A stretch of 64,000 nucleotides of DNA from Amphiura filiformis (taxonomy: Eukaryota; Echinodermata; Ophiuroidea; Amphilepidida; Amphiuridae), in assembly GCF_039555335.1 (NCBI RefSeq), contig NC_092642.1, forward strand, positions 61,607,776 through 61,671,775, in the 5' to 3' direction. Each line of letters begins with the position of its first letter. Within the stretch, counting starts at the first letter, position 1. The notes under the pieces were generated by a model that made no database searches, was not told the origin of the DNA, and was given only the letters and a program-made list of their open reading frames with translations. Positions 32,326 through 42,500 of the stretch are shown here, piece by piece. A program made the position numbers and the translations under genes.

Positions 32326-32969
32326 AATCGTCGGCTGTATTCCATAGTGGCGAATAGTCATTTTTGGTCATTTTTTTGAAAATTGGCACATATGTTTTTA
32401 ATGATGTTCTCTTTCATTTTTTCTTTTCTCATCAGTCATAATTTGCTAATTAATTAGTAATTAATTAATTAAATGTGGCGTATAGTTACAAAGTGACATT
32501 TTTTGTATTCCATAGTGGCGTATCGACCATACGCCACTTTTTATACACATTTTATAATTATGAAATATCGGCAAAAATGAAAAACATCGTATGTCATAGT
32601 GGCGTACGCGTATCTGACCTATACGCCACTATGGAATACGAACGACGAAAAGTAACGCCATAGGGATTACACGGCGACCGAGGTGGCGTACGGTTAACGT
32701 AAGGTTAGGGTATTGCGTTTTGTTCGTTTTCCATAGTGACGTATAGTTTTATTGTCAGTTTGCCAGCAATAGTATGTATTTATTTCTTTTGAAAAATATA
32801 TAACAATAAAATCTATTTAGTTTACTACAGAAATTTCACATCATTTACAAAATATAATGAATGTATGATTTACACAACTCGATTTTAAATTGGCATTTCT
32901 TCAAACCCGATTTTCTCGAAAAATTGTTTATTCGCGGCGCCCCACTATACGCCACTATGGAATACGGAC
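32326..32969. mobile_element. GTGGCGTA inverted-repeat element (second copy)
   Basis: Same ends, same internal repeats and same otopetrin insertion point as 16672-17350. Small indels separate the copies (for example one of two tandem 'aaatgtggcgtatagttaca' blocks is missing). Confidence 0.78.
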
Positions 32970-33056
32970 GATTGTGTATTATTGTCTCTCGCTCTAACGC
33001 AACTTGTAACCAAGTTGATGCGTTGCTACCAGCCAGGTATACCAAACAAGCTTGGG

Positions 33057-33846
33057 CATACTGCAGTTACTGTCCGTTTTCCTATACACAATACACAGTG
33101 CTCTTTCCCATTGACGCGTGACCTTTACAAATAGCCCTACGTTAACAGTATGGGGATATGACTAGTTAACGTCGCTGTGTGAAAAATAACCGGCCAATAT
33201 TAAAAGTACTCTTCTAAAGTTCTAGAAAATATAGTTTTTAACATGTCCTAAATTTTTAGCTAATTTAGATGTTTGGAAATATTCGTACTTTGGTGTTTTA
33301 GTTAATGTTATAGGTAATAGTACATTGCCTAGTTAACGTCGCTGTGTGAAAAATAACCGGCCAATATTAAAAGTACTCTTCTAAAATTCTAGACAATATA
33401 GTTTTGTAACATGTCCTAAATTTTAGCAAATTTAGATGTTTGGAAATACTCGTACTTTGGTGTTTTAGGAAGGATATGTAAACGACAGATAACACCAAAA
33501 ATATGAAGAAATTATTTCTAAACCGTGTTAAGTCAAAAATCATTATGTTGCTCATTTTCAAGAATGCTGGTTTACAAAAGCACGACATTGTCTGATTTCG
33601 TGAACAAAGCCACACATAACATTGTTTCCTTTCGTTTCCTTTATAATCGGTTACCCAACTGAAGCTATGAATACCAGCTTTATTGTGATATCGCACATGA
33701 AAACAGTCACTTGTGCACAACCAGAGAAGATCCGATTTAATCAGTTGAGCTGTTTCAATGAGTGTTATCTTGGTTTAATAGCTTTTAATGGGGTTAAGTC
33801 CTGCAAAGGTCGAGATGAATTCTACTGTAGACATGACTGCATCATG
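33057..33846. mobile_element. About 800-bp repeat, left member of inverted pair
   Basis: Begins CATACTGCAGTTACTGTCC and ends ACTGCATCATG. Its reverse complement follows at 34318-35153. An internal 140-bp segment (from 'gttaacgtcgctgtgtgaaa') is tandemly repeated at about 33165 and 33333. No coding sequence; short TIR-like ends share the TGCAGT core. Confidence 0.7.
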
Positions 33847-34317
33847 GTCAATGCAGACAACCGATATCCTCTGCTATGAATGCTATTTGCGCCAAACAGA
33901 AATTGGGTGTGAACCCATATATGTAGTATACATACAACTTGCACAACGATATAGCCTATAAATATCAATGGGTTTTCTTCTGTGGTGACTGTTGCTGCAA
34001 TTATCTTAAACATAAACCAAACCCGGAAACCAAAGGAAGATACCAGCAGTTGCAGTTGCGACAAGTAACAAGTAGTCGTTAGGGGAAAGAGGGGCGGGGT
34101 AATGTCTGGTCTTTTTGTACATTCCATACGCTGATATCATACAAAGGACAGTAAGTGGACCACAAAGAGCAATTTTGATTCCCAACAGAATGTTTCCTCG
34201 GTTGTACGGTCCAATACTGTCAGTGATGTAGCCTATTCTAGTGGCCCATCGCGTAAAATAAAACCAACAATTGAATAACCTATGCTTACAATAACTACAA
34301 GTAAGACACCAACTCTT

Positions 34318-35153
34318 CATGATGCAGTCATGTCTACAGTAGAACTCATCTCGACCTTTGCAGGATTAAACCCCATTAAAAGCTATTAAACCAAGATAAC
34401 ACTCATTGAAGCAGCTCAACTGATTAAATCAGATCTTCTCTGGTTGTGAACAAGTGTCTGTTTTCAATGTGCGACATCGCAATAAAGCTGGTATTTATAG
34501 CTTCAGTTGGGTAACCGATTATACAGGAACCGAAAGGAAACACTTGTATGTGTACTTTTGTTCACGAAATGAGACAAAGACCTGCTTTTTGTTAACCAGC
34601 ATTCTTCAAAATGAGCAACATAATGATTGTTGACTTAACACGGTTTGGAAATAATTTCTTCATATTTTTGGTGTTATCTGTCGTTTACATATCCTTCCTT
34701 AAACACAAAAGTGCGACCCACTCCAAACATCTAAATTAGCTAAAAATTTAGGACATGTTACAAAACTTTATTTTCTAGAACCTATTTAGAATAATTTAAA
34801 TGTAGCTTTTACCGTTTTTTTGTGGCATCCTTCAGAAGTGAGCGGTCCGATACCAATATTTTTGGTCAAATCGCCATTCAATTAACATGGGGAGTTGGCT
34901 AGCTATGCCTTGCCCTCACTCATATTTTACAAAAGTGCGACCATTTCTGAACATTAGTTTTAGGTCATGTTAGAGAAATATATTTGCTAGAAGTTTTGGA
35001 GAATAAATAAAATATTGACTGGTTATTTTTCACACAGTGATGTTAACTAGGCAAGTGTCCATTCTCCCAACATACATCATTTGTAGGGGTCACGCGTCAA
35101 TGGTGAGAGCACTGTGTATTGTGTATAGGAAAACGGACAGTAACTGCAGTATG
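34318..35153. mobile_element. About 800-bp repeat, right member of inverted pair
   Basis: Reverse complement of 33057-33846 with clear divergence (longer, without the same internal duplication). It begins CATGATGCAGTC and ends ACTGCAGTATG. Together the two bracket a 471-bp otopetrin segment. Confidence 0.7.
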
Positions 35154-35342
35154 TTTGGCTATTTTTGAAAACAAGGTACTTGTATATTGTAACTCGCTAT
35201 TGCTTGTTGAGCTAAACCAGTCGCGTTGTGATTCGGAATCACTGTCATTAGACAGCAGACGACGACGCTCTTCGCTTTTCGTAATAATTGAACCATATGT
35301 ATGATTAGGAGAATAGACTTCGTCATCAGATTCTGGTTGACG

Positions 35343-37010
35343 TCAAATCAAAATTTCGTATGCCATGACCACAGAATGAAATCGGAATAATTCTATAAAT
35401 GGATAGAGCACATATATTAAAATGAGGTTGCCTTTATCGCCATATACAGCATTTAATACCGGACTTATTTTACTGCCGTGATTGTGTATTAATGTCTCTC
35501 GCTCTAAAGAAACCTGTAACCATTCTGATGCGTTGATACCAGCCAGGTATACCAAACAAGCTTGGGTCAATGCAGACAACCGATATCCTCTGCTATGAAT
35601 GCTCTGAGCGCCTAACAGAAATTGAGTTTGAACCCATATATGTAATATACATACAATTTGCACAGCGATATAGCCTATAAATGTCAATGGGTTTTCTTCT
35701 GTGTTGACCGTTGCTGCAATTAACTTAAACAAAAACCAAAGGAAGATACCAGCAGTTGCGCCAAGTAACAAGTAGTCGTTGGGGGAAAGAGGGGCGGGGT
35801 AATATCTGGTCTTTTTGTACATTCTATACGCTGATATCATACAAAGGACAGTAAGTGGGCCAAAAAGAGCAATTTTGATTCCCAACAGAATGTTTAGTCG
35901 GTTATACGGTCCAATACTGTCAGTGATGTATTCTAATGGCCCATCGCGTAAAATAAAACCAACAATTGTATAACCTACGCTTACAATAACAACAAGTAAG
36001 ACACCAACTCTTTTGGCTATTTTTGAAAACAAAGTACTTGTATATTGTAACTCGCTATTGCTTCTTGAGCTAAACCAGTCGCGTTGTGATTCAGAATCAC
36101 CGTCATTAGACAGCAGACGACGACGCTCTTCGCTTTCCGTAATAATTGAACCATATGTATGATTAGGAGAATAGACTTCGTCATCAGATTCTGGTTCAAC
36201 ATCAAATCGCCTCTGTACATTCTTTCCCATTGATGACCACATGTAGAGGAATATACCTACACATGTGATTAAGAACTCGATATAGATTGGTTCTAGAAAG
36301 CTTACTGAAGCTTCCAATAGGGACCAATGTGTGTTATTTGAATTGTTTGCATCTGTTTGGTAAGCAATATCGGCTGCGCTACTGAGGGTAAGAGAGATCC
36401 ACATCCAGACTTTGTCAGCAATCATCAAAGCGATGGCGTAGTGTAAAAGAGTGACGTTTTGTAGCGATGCACCTTCATACTTAATAAGGAAGACCATTTG
36501 AGTCATAAGCGAGATCAAGTGCATAACTTTCTCTGCCGTTGTAGCAGCCGTTTCTCCAATTGTATCTTGACTGCATATATTCTGAATTATACCAATTACA
36601 AGATACACAGCCCCTCCTATTCCAAATATCACAGTTTGACATCGATTTACATTCTTGTATACTCGGGAACGTGAATTACGATGCCTGTTATCACCTGAAG
36701 TTGAATGGTTGATATCACGATTCGTTCTACTCATGATTGAAAACTGTACGTATCCTTTCTCTTCAAGCCTTCGTTTACCGACGACGAGGCACAAACTAGT
36801 AGTCGCAACTGTGAGAGCCAAAATTCCTCCTAATATTTTGTTAAAATTTGTCACATTGGCACCAAGTTTAATTGGATTATAAGACGGTAAGACCAAAACA
36901 GGAGCAAAAGCGAGTGCTATTCCTAAAGTGCCGAGAAGAAACACCAAGATTATTGCGGAGTGATAATTTCCGTGACTTCCACGTGAATGTCCGATGTATC
37001 TATCATCTGT
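35343..37010 (-). CDS. Otopetrin-like proton channel, large 3' exon (copy D)
   Basis: A 555-codon open exon, paralogous to 3339-5000. It starts after a minus-strand acceptor (tatag before ACAGATGAT at 37010) and ends EILI-stop at the same recombination junction as copy A. All membrane segments and the acidic loop are present. It differs in the early region (GIIQNICSQDTIGETAATTAEKV versus the GLVQNISEDTFEEMAASVAEKV of copy A) and has the KTRYYPAPLSPN segment. The upstream exon with the start codon was not found. Like copy A it may be a working gene or part of one; expression cannot be judged. Family: otopetrin, from the HYAIALMIADKVWMW, NASEWLQ-like (here INASEWLQVSLERE) and FRFHS blocks. Confidence 0.72.
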   Translation of the reverse strand, partial: TDDRYIGHSRGSHGNYHSAIILVFLLGTLGIALAFAPVLVLPSYNPIKLGANVTNFNKILGGILALTVATTSLCLVVGKRRLEEKGYVQFSIMSRTNRDINHSTSGDNRHRNSRSRVYKNVNRCQTVIFGIGGAVYLVIGIIQNICSQDTIGETAATTAEKVMHLISLMTQMVFLIKYEGASLQNVTLLHYAIALMIADKVWMWISLTLSSAADIAYQTDANNSNNTHWSLLEASVSFLEPIYIEFLITCVGIFLYMWSSMGKNVQRRFDVEPESDDEVYSPNHTYGSIITESEERRRLLSNDGDSESQRDWFSSRSNSELQYTSTLFSKIAKRVGVLLVVIVSVGYTIVGFILRDGPLEYITDSIGPYNRLNILLGIKIALFGPLTVLCMISAYRMYKKTRYYPAPLSPNDYLLLGATAGIFLWFLFKLIAATVNTEENPLTFIGYIAVQIVCILHIWVQTQFLLGAQSIHSRGYRLSALTQACLVYLAGINASEWLQVSLERETLIHNHGSKISPVLNAVYGDKGNLILIYVLYPFIELFRFHSVVMAYEILI

Positions 37011-37092
37011 CTATAATTCGAACAAGATATAAAAATATACCGTAATGTTAACATTAGAATTATTCATAATGGTGCTTTTTATTGCTGCTTAA
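37011..37092. other. Upstream intron flank of otopetrin copy D
   Basis: On the minus strand it carries the acceptor (polypyrimidine 'tatatcttgttcgaattatag') and a TTAAC-type branch-like string, conserved at 5001-5060 and 18854-18900. Confidence 0.5.
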
Positions 37093-37734
37093 GGGATGTG
37101 GTATGAACGTTTGGACAGTATTTATTGTGGGACATTAGAGGACATCAGACATATCGAATTGCATTCTGAATACGAAGAATGTCCTTCTGATATGAAATAA
37201 TTTTGATCTTTTGAAATTCGCAATATAATACACATTTTATGGCAAATGATTAAAAATTGATATTTTTGATATTTAGCAGTACTCGAAGTAAACTTTATAA
37301 ATCTGGTGATTTATACTTTAAGTGTATGTAGGTGGGATGAAAAGCCGACGATCAATTGAAAATTTTGACCTTTCGTATTGAAGATATCGATTTTTTCCTC
37401 CCAAACACCAAAAAAAATTAGGTTTTTTGGTTAAAAAGGTCAAAAGTTTCAATTGATCGTCGGCTTTTCCTCCCAGCTACATACACTTTAAAAGAATATA
37501 TCATTAGATTTATAAAATTTACTTCGAGGACTGTTATATATCAAAAATGTGAACAATATCAAATTTTAATAATTTCTCATAAAAATTGTATTCTATCGTG
37601 AATTTCAAAAATGAAAATTATTTGATATCAGAAAGACATTCTTCGTATTCAGAATGCAATTCGATATGTCTGATGTGCTCTCATGTCCCACAAAAAATAC
37701 TGTCGAAACGCTCAAAACGCTCATTCCCGGTCCC
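37093..37734. mobile_element. TTAA-flanked foldback element, 642 bp
   Basis: Flanked by TTAA (37089-37092, 37735-37738). The two arms, each about 250-300 bp, are imperfect inverted repeats (for example 'catcagacatatcgaattgc' and 'gcaattcgatatgtctgatg'). Unit 1 at about 5087 reads gctgcttaatgac with one TTAA, the empty site. Half copies of the family are at 16200-16375, 30410-30550 and, more diverged, about 55230-55735. Confidence 0.85.
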
Positions 37735-37873
37735 TTAATGACACCTTTATTTTCTTCCTATATGAGAAACTTAACCCTAACCGAACCAAACATCAAAAGA
37801 TCTCAATTCACAAAGCATCTGCAAGCGCGGGTATCCCACGTGATGCGATTGTGTCATCATGCGAATGGTCATA

Positions 37874-38099
37874 CAGGGTGTATCAAAATCATTGGTACCC
37901 ATCAGCTTTGTCTAATAATGAAACGTCTGCTTCTTCCACATTCAACATTAGATCCTCTTGGAATAACTACAACTTATAGTTTGTTGACCTTTTATAACAT
38001 AAATCTACAAAAAAGGCGGATGTTATCCTACATTTTTATGTGGCATTTTGGCCATGCTCGCTGGATATTGGTGGGTACCAATCATTTTGATACATCCTG
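37874..38099. mobile_element. TA-flanked mariner-like MITE (copy 3)
   Basis: Ends CAGGGTGTATCAAAATCATT and AATCATTTTGATACATCCTG between TA dinucleotides. Orthologous in position to 5189-5397. Confidence 0.8.
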
Positions 38100-38405
38100 T
38101 ATGGGCACGAAAAGCTTGACCGGCAAAGATGGACCCCGTGACAAGGTGTGGCCGAGCGCGTGTCTGGTTCAAAACCCCACCGAGAAAAAAATGCTCTTCT
38201 TCTGCTTTCATTCTGGGGCATTAATGACAAAAAAGTAAACGCAGTGCTGAGAGGTAGTAGAGACCTGCAAAGAATGACAAATTCTTTTCAACACTACAAC
38301 AGCTCGAAACGTATCAAAATCCAAGAACATGAAATAATATATTTTTACAGATGGATGATTCGATTTCACCATGTACTATTTCCCCCCAATCTTAAATGAC
38401 CGTAA

Positions 38406-38609
38406 CCCCATGAGAACTACCTGCCGAATGGCCAAAATGAATATTGTGTCCAATTTTGAACAAATCAAGGAGGGTATTAATAAGTTCATCTGCAAATGCA
38501 AGTTTGACCATAAATAGTTTAAAGCCTAGACATAATTGGCAATTGAAATGAGCATTTCAAGTTATCAACCAATCAGAAATGCTGTTAGATGACCAGTAGT
38601 GCCCAGGGG
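38406..38609. mobile_element. TTAA-type MITE, 204 bp (unit 3 copy)
   Basis: Same length and sequence as 19711-19914. The right TTAA is intact (38610-38613); the left is GTAA. Absent from unit 1. Confidence 0.75.
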
Positions 38610-39327
38610 TTAACTTACTTCCTACGCATTATGTTTCATATACAGGTATTTCAATCCCTTTTGAAATGCGAACCAATGTGTATTTAAAAACCTATATAAT
38701 ACTGCGTGAATGACAAGTATACTTCCCCAGTGTATTTCATGACTTGAGCTCGCAAAAATCCGAACAAAATATTTTTCAGCTCAAACATGTTTTCACAAAG
38801 TCACTGAGCAAATTTGAGATTTCCACCAATACCAAATCGCCATTTTCATAGGAAAAAGTATTGGTGAGGCTGTTGATCGAACCATCGTACTTTAAAATAA
38901 AAACAATAACAGGATTAAATTAAATAAACTGGTACACCTACTTTAAAATCATGCTAAAACATTACATTTTTTCTTTTCCCAAAACTGATATCACTGAGAC
39001 GAAATACTGGAATAAAAATTTATTATGTTACCTGAACGCGAAGCTCGTTTATGCTGTCCATAATGATGTTACTGTAGAATCGGTGACAACTCTGTTGAAT
39101 GTTAATATAATAAGTTCTCATAGGCAGAACAAGGAAAGTCTCAAATCACATTCATTGTAGTTGTCCACAGAAGAGAATCATATCTTAACATAATGATGTT
39201 TTGTTGCAGAATGTTCGATGGATAGAACTGATAGACAGTTATAACAAATCTACCCTACTTCCTCAAACCTCGAAAGTAGTATTAACATAATTAATCGAAA
39301 GTATTTAATTGCCATACTTTCCCACTT

Positions 39328-39860
39328 AAGGGGGTACTACACCCATTGCATTTTTTTTTGCATTTTTTTGCATTTTGTGAAGAAATGAAAAAAAAATGGA
39401 CAAAGTGGTATGCAAAATGAAGGGGCAAATCTTCTCGTTCTATTGGTGGCATCGGTATCAATGTAGCTTACATGCTTTTAAAGGTAGAAGCCAAAAGGTG
39501 GTACATCACTGATGTTTTAAATTCACTTCATTTTGGAAAGCTAACTATCAACGGATTTCGGAATTTTGGATATGTGTTGCCAACACATTAGGGAAATAAT
39601 GTTGATATGTAATATGGGAATAAGTGGTCCCTGATTTCTTTTATAACTTCATGAACTTGGTGCTTCACACGAACTGGTTAAAATGCTTCTATTTTTCAAT
39701 GTTGAGCTATATTTTGTATTTTTAACTTGCCACATTATTTTACTGAAACTTAATTAAGCCATAGGTAACAGGTAACCACAACCACACTACAACAATGTTG
39801 AAAAAAAAATGTATTTCTTGTCACCTATACCACCATATTAGGTAGTTTTCCGTAAGCTTC
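39328..39860. repeat. Repeat starting 'ggggtactacaccc'
   Basis: Begins ttaagggggtactacaccc with a TTTTTTTGCATT-rich start and ends near 'cacctataccacc'. A related beginning, 'ttaagggggtgtaataccat', is at 43617. Probably a MITE; no coding sequence. Confidence 0.45.
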
Positions 39861-39884
39861 ACTTTTGTGATATTGCTTGATATG

Positions 39885-40080
39885 GCAACGTGTATCGTTG
39901 AAGCAGTGACGTATAATCTGTGCGTATATATCGCTATTCGTCTCACGTCTTATTTATACGTCTCAGCTGCGCGAAGCTCAATAACGACCCAGCAAACACA
40001 CGTTTTACAGAAAAGAGTACAAAATCGTTTTAATAACATTACTAAAACATTTTTGAAAACGTAATGTAAAACATTCAAGC
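39885..40080. repeat. Partial copy of the unit segment
   Basis: Matches 14420-14625 and 28620-28825 ('cgtgtatcgttgaagcagtg...'). It marks the right limit of recognisable duplication. Confidence 0.75.
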
Positions 40081-40395
40081 AGATGCTCGCATTCTCCCTT
40101 TGAAAATCAAATGATGGTCATTACATTCCTTGACACAACTATCGCGATATTTACATCGCACGTTATACTCGTGCGATACACTCTAGAAGGACCTTGTGCA
40201 CAGGAAATAGGGAAACAATTTAGCATAACAAAGAAACAAGCTCCCAGAGTGAAAGTCACGGAACGTGAAATTGTCTTATTTGCATAACAAGGCCTAACAT
40301 TTTTAGAGCCAACGCCCTTAATATCAATTTAGTTGAGAGCGGAATTCTCATATGCGTCACCAATATAAGTGGTACAAAACAATAATATTTCATTT
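40081..40395. other. Intergenic, 3' of the glycosyltransferase gene
   Basis: Unique-looking sequence downstream of the minus-strand gene. No polyadenylation hexamer was recognised with confidence. Confidence 0.4.
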
Positions 40396-42153
40396 TCATT
40401 TGTAGTCCTCATACTCATCGTCCCAAATAATATCTTTATTGCCATAATAGATATGCCTAGCTACTTCACCAAAAGTTGTGTTCATTGTTTTGATTTGTTC
40501 CGGGTCATGTTCATCTTCATGGTAACTATAAATCCAGTGTATTGCGTAACTATGAGACCAATCCACAAGTGCGCCATCTCGCCATGCTCTGTTCATGTCC
40601 CACCAATCAGTCCATTGAGGGCGGGAAAGTGACGATGGTTCAATATGAATTAAATTGGGGTGTTCCCTTGCTAACCGATACGATTCTTCGCATGAATCCC
40701 ACTCCGTAGCATCATCAGAATTTTTATACGAATCGTAGTATATTTTCAAAAACGGTGAGTGTGGAGCTGATAAAATCACACCGTTATTCAAGCAAGTCCT
40801 CTCTGAGTCCATCCCCATGCTGTAGTTGTATTTACGTATAACGTCCATGTTACGAACAAACATGGCGTCTGATTCGAGATAAATCCCTCCATACTCGAGG
40901 AGCACCTCTATACGAGATACATCTGATTTATGCGATATATTATCCACAGCGGGTTGAACGCGATGTACAATTTGGAGAATTTCGCCCGCTTGCTGCTTAA
41001 AACTATACCACCATCCACCATCCGGTTCAACATCCGTATGAAACATAATCTTGTCTGGTTTTTGAAATTTAAGCGCGCTCAAGACGCTTAAGAAATGGTG
41101 AAATTTGAATTCATGAGCTCCAAACCACACATAGTGAACTATATTTGGCACAACGTATTTTTTAGAACCAGAAACACCATGATCACGCGGTTTTATTTTT
41201 GGCGATCCGTAGTATATACTTCTCGCGATTTCACCGAATGTAGTCCGCATTGTATTAATGTCGGTAGGATGCAGTCTCTGTCCATAAAAACTGTAGTACA
41301 ATTTCAGAGCATAGTTATTATCATGGCTACAGTTCCCATGAAATATGTTACTTTTACAGCCGTTTCTGTTAAGATCTCTTCGACTAAATTTATTCTTCTC
41401 CACATAAGCCAAATATCTGTTTTGTGACACTAGCGTTGATAAGGCCTCATCAGACCTGTAAAAATCTGCATCGTAATCTTCGAACGTACTCAACCATTTC
41501 TGCACAAATGGCGCGTTTTTCTTCGACAATATGACCGCCGGGCTCACACACGACATATCTTTACCAATTGTAAAATCATAGTAAAATAATCTATCCATAG
41601 AATCGGTAATAATGACGTCATTATCTAAATATATACCGCCATATTGTTTCAAAGCTTTCAGCCTACATAAAATCGATTGGTGATACGGATCTGTAACATT
41701 TTTACCAAAAATCGTCCAATCCATCGGGTCGTCTGGGTTCCTTCGTGCACGTGGTCCTAAGTAAGTTCTTAATGCAACTTTAATGTTTTCCATTTTCTTT
41801 ACTTTGTCCCATGCGTTCCCTTCTAAAAACATCTTTTCAGCCAATATATGAAACATGATGATCTTTGGACGTAAGTACCTTTGGACACTTAAAACGCTCA
41901 GTAAATTATGGAATTGGAAGTCGGACTTTCCTTCTGTTTTTGTCCACACGTAATGAACATATTCTGGTACAACGGGTTTTTTAGAAGGTTCCATTACATA
42001 TCGTCTTTGTCGTCCAAAGCCGTCGTCAGAGTTCGACATTAGGATTTCTTGGATTCGGACCCCATTCCATATGAAGAGAAAAGCTGGTATGACAACAGCT
42101 ATGACGATGAGGAATATCTTTAACGATTTTGTTCCTCTCAGTCTCCACGCCAT
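40396..42153 (-). CDS. Type II membrane glycosyltransferase with two tandem DXD-type domains
   Basis: The 585-residue protein starts at MAWRLRGTK, chosen because it is followed directly by one membrane anchor (residues 11-29, IFLIVIAVVIPAFLFIW), as in Golgi enzymes. The open frame extends 46 codons further to 42291, but that part looks like intron or 5' UTR with an acceptor-like tttacacag near 42200. Domain 1 (about 62-316) and domain 2 (about 335-571) each open with VP..VHYVW, contain YGGIYL-x2-D, and end TM.TTFGE.AR.IYYG, so they are an internal duplication. The DXD motif is Asp-Asn-Asp in domain 1 (177-179) and Glu-Ser-Asp in domain 2 (427-429). Glycosyltransferases of this DXD sugar-binding class (GT32-like) transfer a sugar from a nucleotide donor with a metal ion. 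Several N-glycosylation sequons are present. Donor and acceptor are unknown. The coding exon is uninterrupted. Confidence 0.8.
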   Translation of the reverse strand: MAWRLRGTKSLKIFLIVIAVVIPAFLFIWNGVRIQEILMSNSDDGFGRQRRYVMEPSKKPVVPEYVHYVWTKTEGKSDFQFHNLLSVLSVQRYLRPKIIMFHILAEKMFLEGNAWDKVKKMENIKVALRTYLGPRARRNPDDPMDWTIFGKNVTDPYHQSILCRLKALKQYGGIYLDNDVIITDSMDRLFYYDFTIGKDMSCVSPAVILSKKNAPFVQKWLSTFEDYDADFYRSDEALSTLVSQNRYLAYVEKNKFSRRDLNRNGCKSNIFHGNCSHDNNYALKLYYSFYGQRLHPTDINTMRTTFGEIARSIYYGSPKIKPRDHGVSGSKKYVVPNIVHYVWFGAHEFKFHHFLSVLSALKFQKPDKIMFHTDVEPDGGWWYSFKQQAGEILQIVHRVQPAVDNISHKSDVSRIEVLLEYGGIYLESDAMFVRNMDVIRKYNYSMGMDSERTCLNNGVILSAPHSPFLKIYYDSYKNSDDATEWDSCEESYRLAREHPNLIHIEPSSLSRPQWTDWWDMNRAWRDGALVDWSHSYAIHWIYSYHEDEHDPEQIKTMNTTFGEVARHIYYGNKDIIWDDEYEDYK

Positions 42154-42419
42154 AGTGTGATCAGTGGTTACAATACGAAGACCTTGAAGTACAATGAACC
42201 TGTGTAAATTGAACGAAATAAGATATATCAGGGTAACATGTATAATGATGAAGCGTAGTATTGACATAGGTTTGCGATGGTTACAGTACAATACCTCAAA
42301 CGTTTTTTAATTATATCTACAGAGGGAAGATTTATCATCAGTACCTTAACCTAGCACTGAATACTGCTTTTTGCTATCGGAAGTTAAAGAAGAAACGAAA
42401 AAGGAGAGAAGATGTCACT

Positions 42420-42500
42420 TGGTACCCCCGGGATTTGAACCTTAGACCCTTCGCGTGCCAAGCACATGATCACCGACCGGTAGCCACCCGGGTTTGGCAG
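42420..42500 (-). other. tRNA-like SINE head or tRNA relic
   Basis: The minus strand reads GGTGGCTACCGGTCGGTGAT (A-box-like) and, about 40 bases on, GGTTCAAATCCCGGG (B-box). The anticodon arm does not fold convincingly. Probably tRNA-derived. Confidence 0.4.

Larger units (their letters stand above)
30719..35342 (-). pseudogene. Otopetrin-like pseudogene (copy C), split by four insertions
   Basis: Pieces of one C-terminal half read in order along the minus strand: 35154-35342 (acidic loop), 33847-34317 (RDGP-type loop to IHSRGYRLSAL), 32970-33056 (NASTWLQVALERE), 32296-32325, and 30719-30830 (FRFHSVVMAYEILISK). Between them lie an inverted pair of about 800-bp repeats, the GTGGCGTA element and a 1.47-kb insertion. 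Removing these makes the otopetrin sequence contiguous. It carries the KTRHYPAPLSPN version and small frameshifts. Like 2304-3339 it lies immediately 3' of an open copy. Confidence 0.78.
37735..39330. repeat. Duplicated-unit flank (unit 3), non-coding
   Basis: Matches 5088-6390 and 18940-19930. No gene. It contains the TA-flanked MITE and the 204-bp TTAA MITE. The 194-codon frame at 37654-38238 is built from MITE and flank sequence. Confidence 0.75.

Noticed and set aside
33367-33720. 117-codon minus frame
   Set aside because: Lies inside the inverted repeat pair and is not open in the other arm.
37654-38238. 194-codon plus frame
   Set aside because: Built from foldback, MITE and unit flank; equivalent stretches in units 1 and 2 are not open.
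42154-42291. N-terminal 46-residue extension of the glycosyltransferase
   Set aside because: Contains an acceptor-like site and a second hydrophobic stretch unlike a type II enzyme; the later Met sits directly before a single anchor.
42420-42500. Functional tRNA gene
   Set aside because: The B box is good, but no consistent anticodon arm could be drawn.
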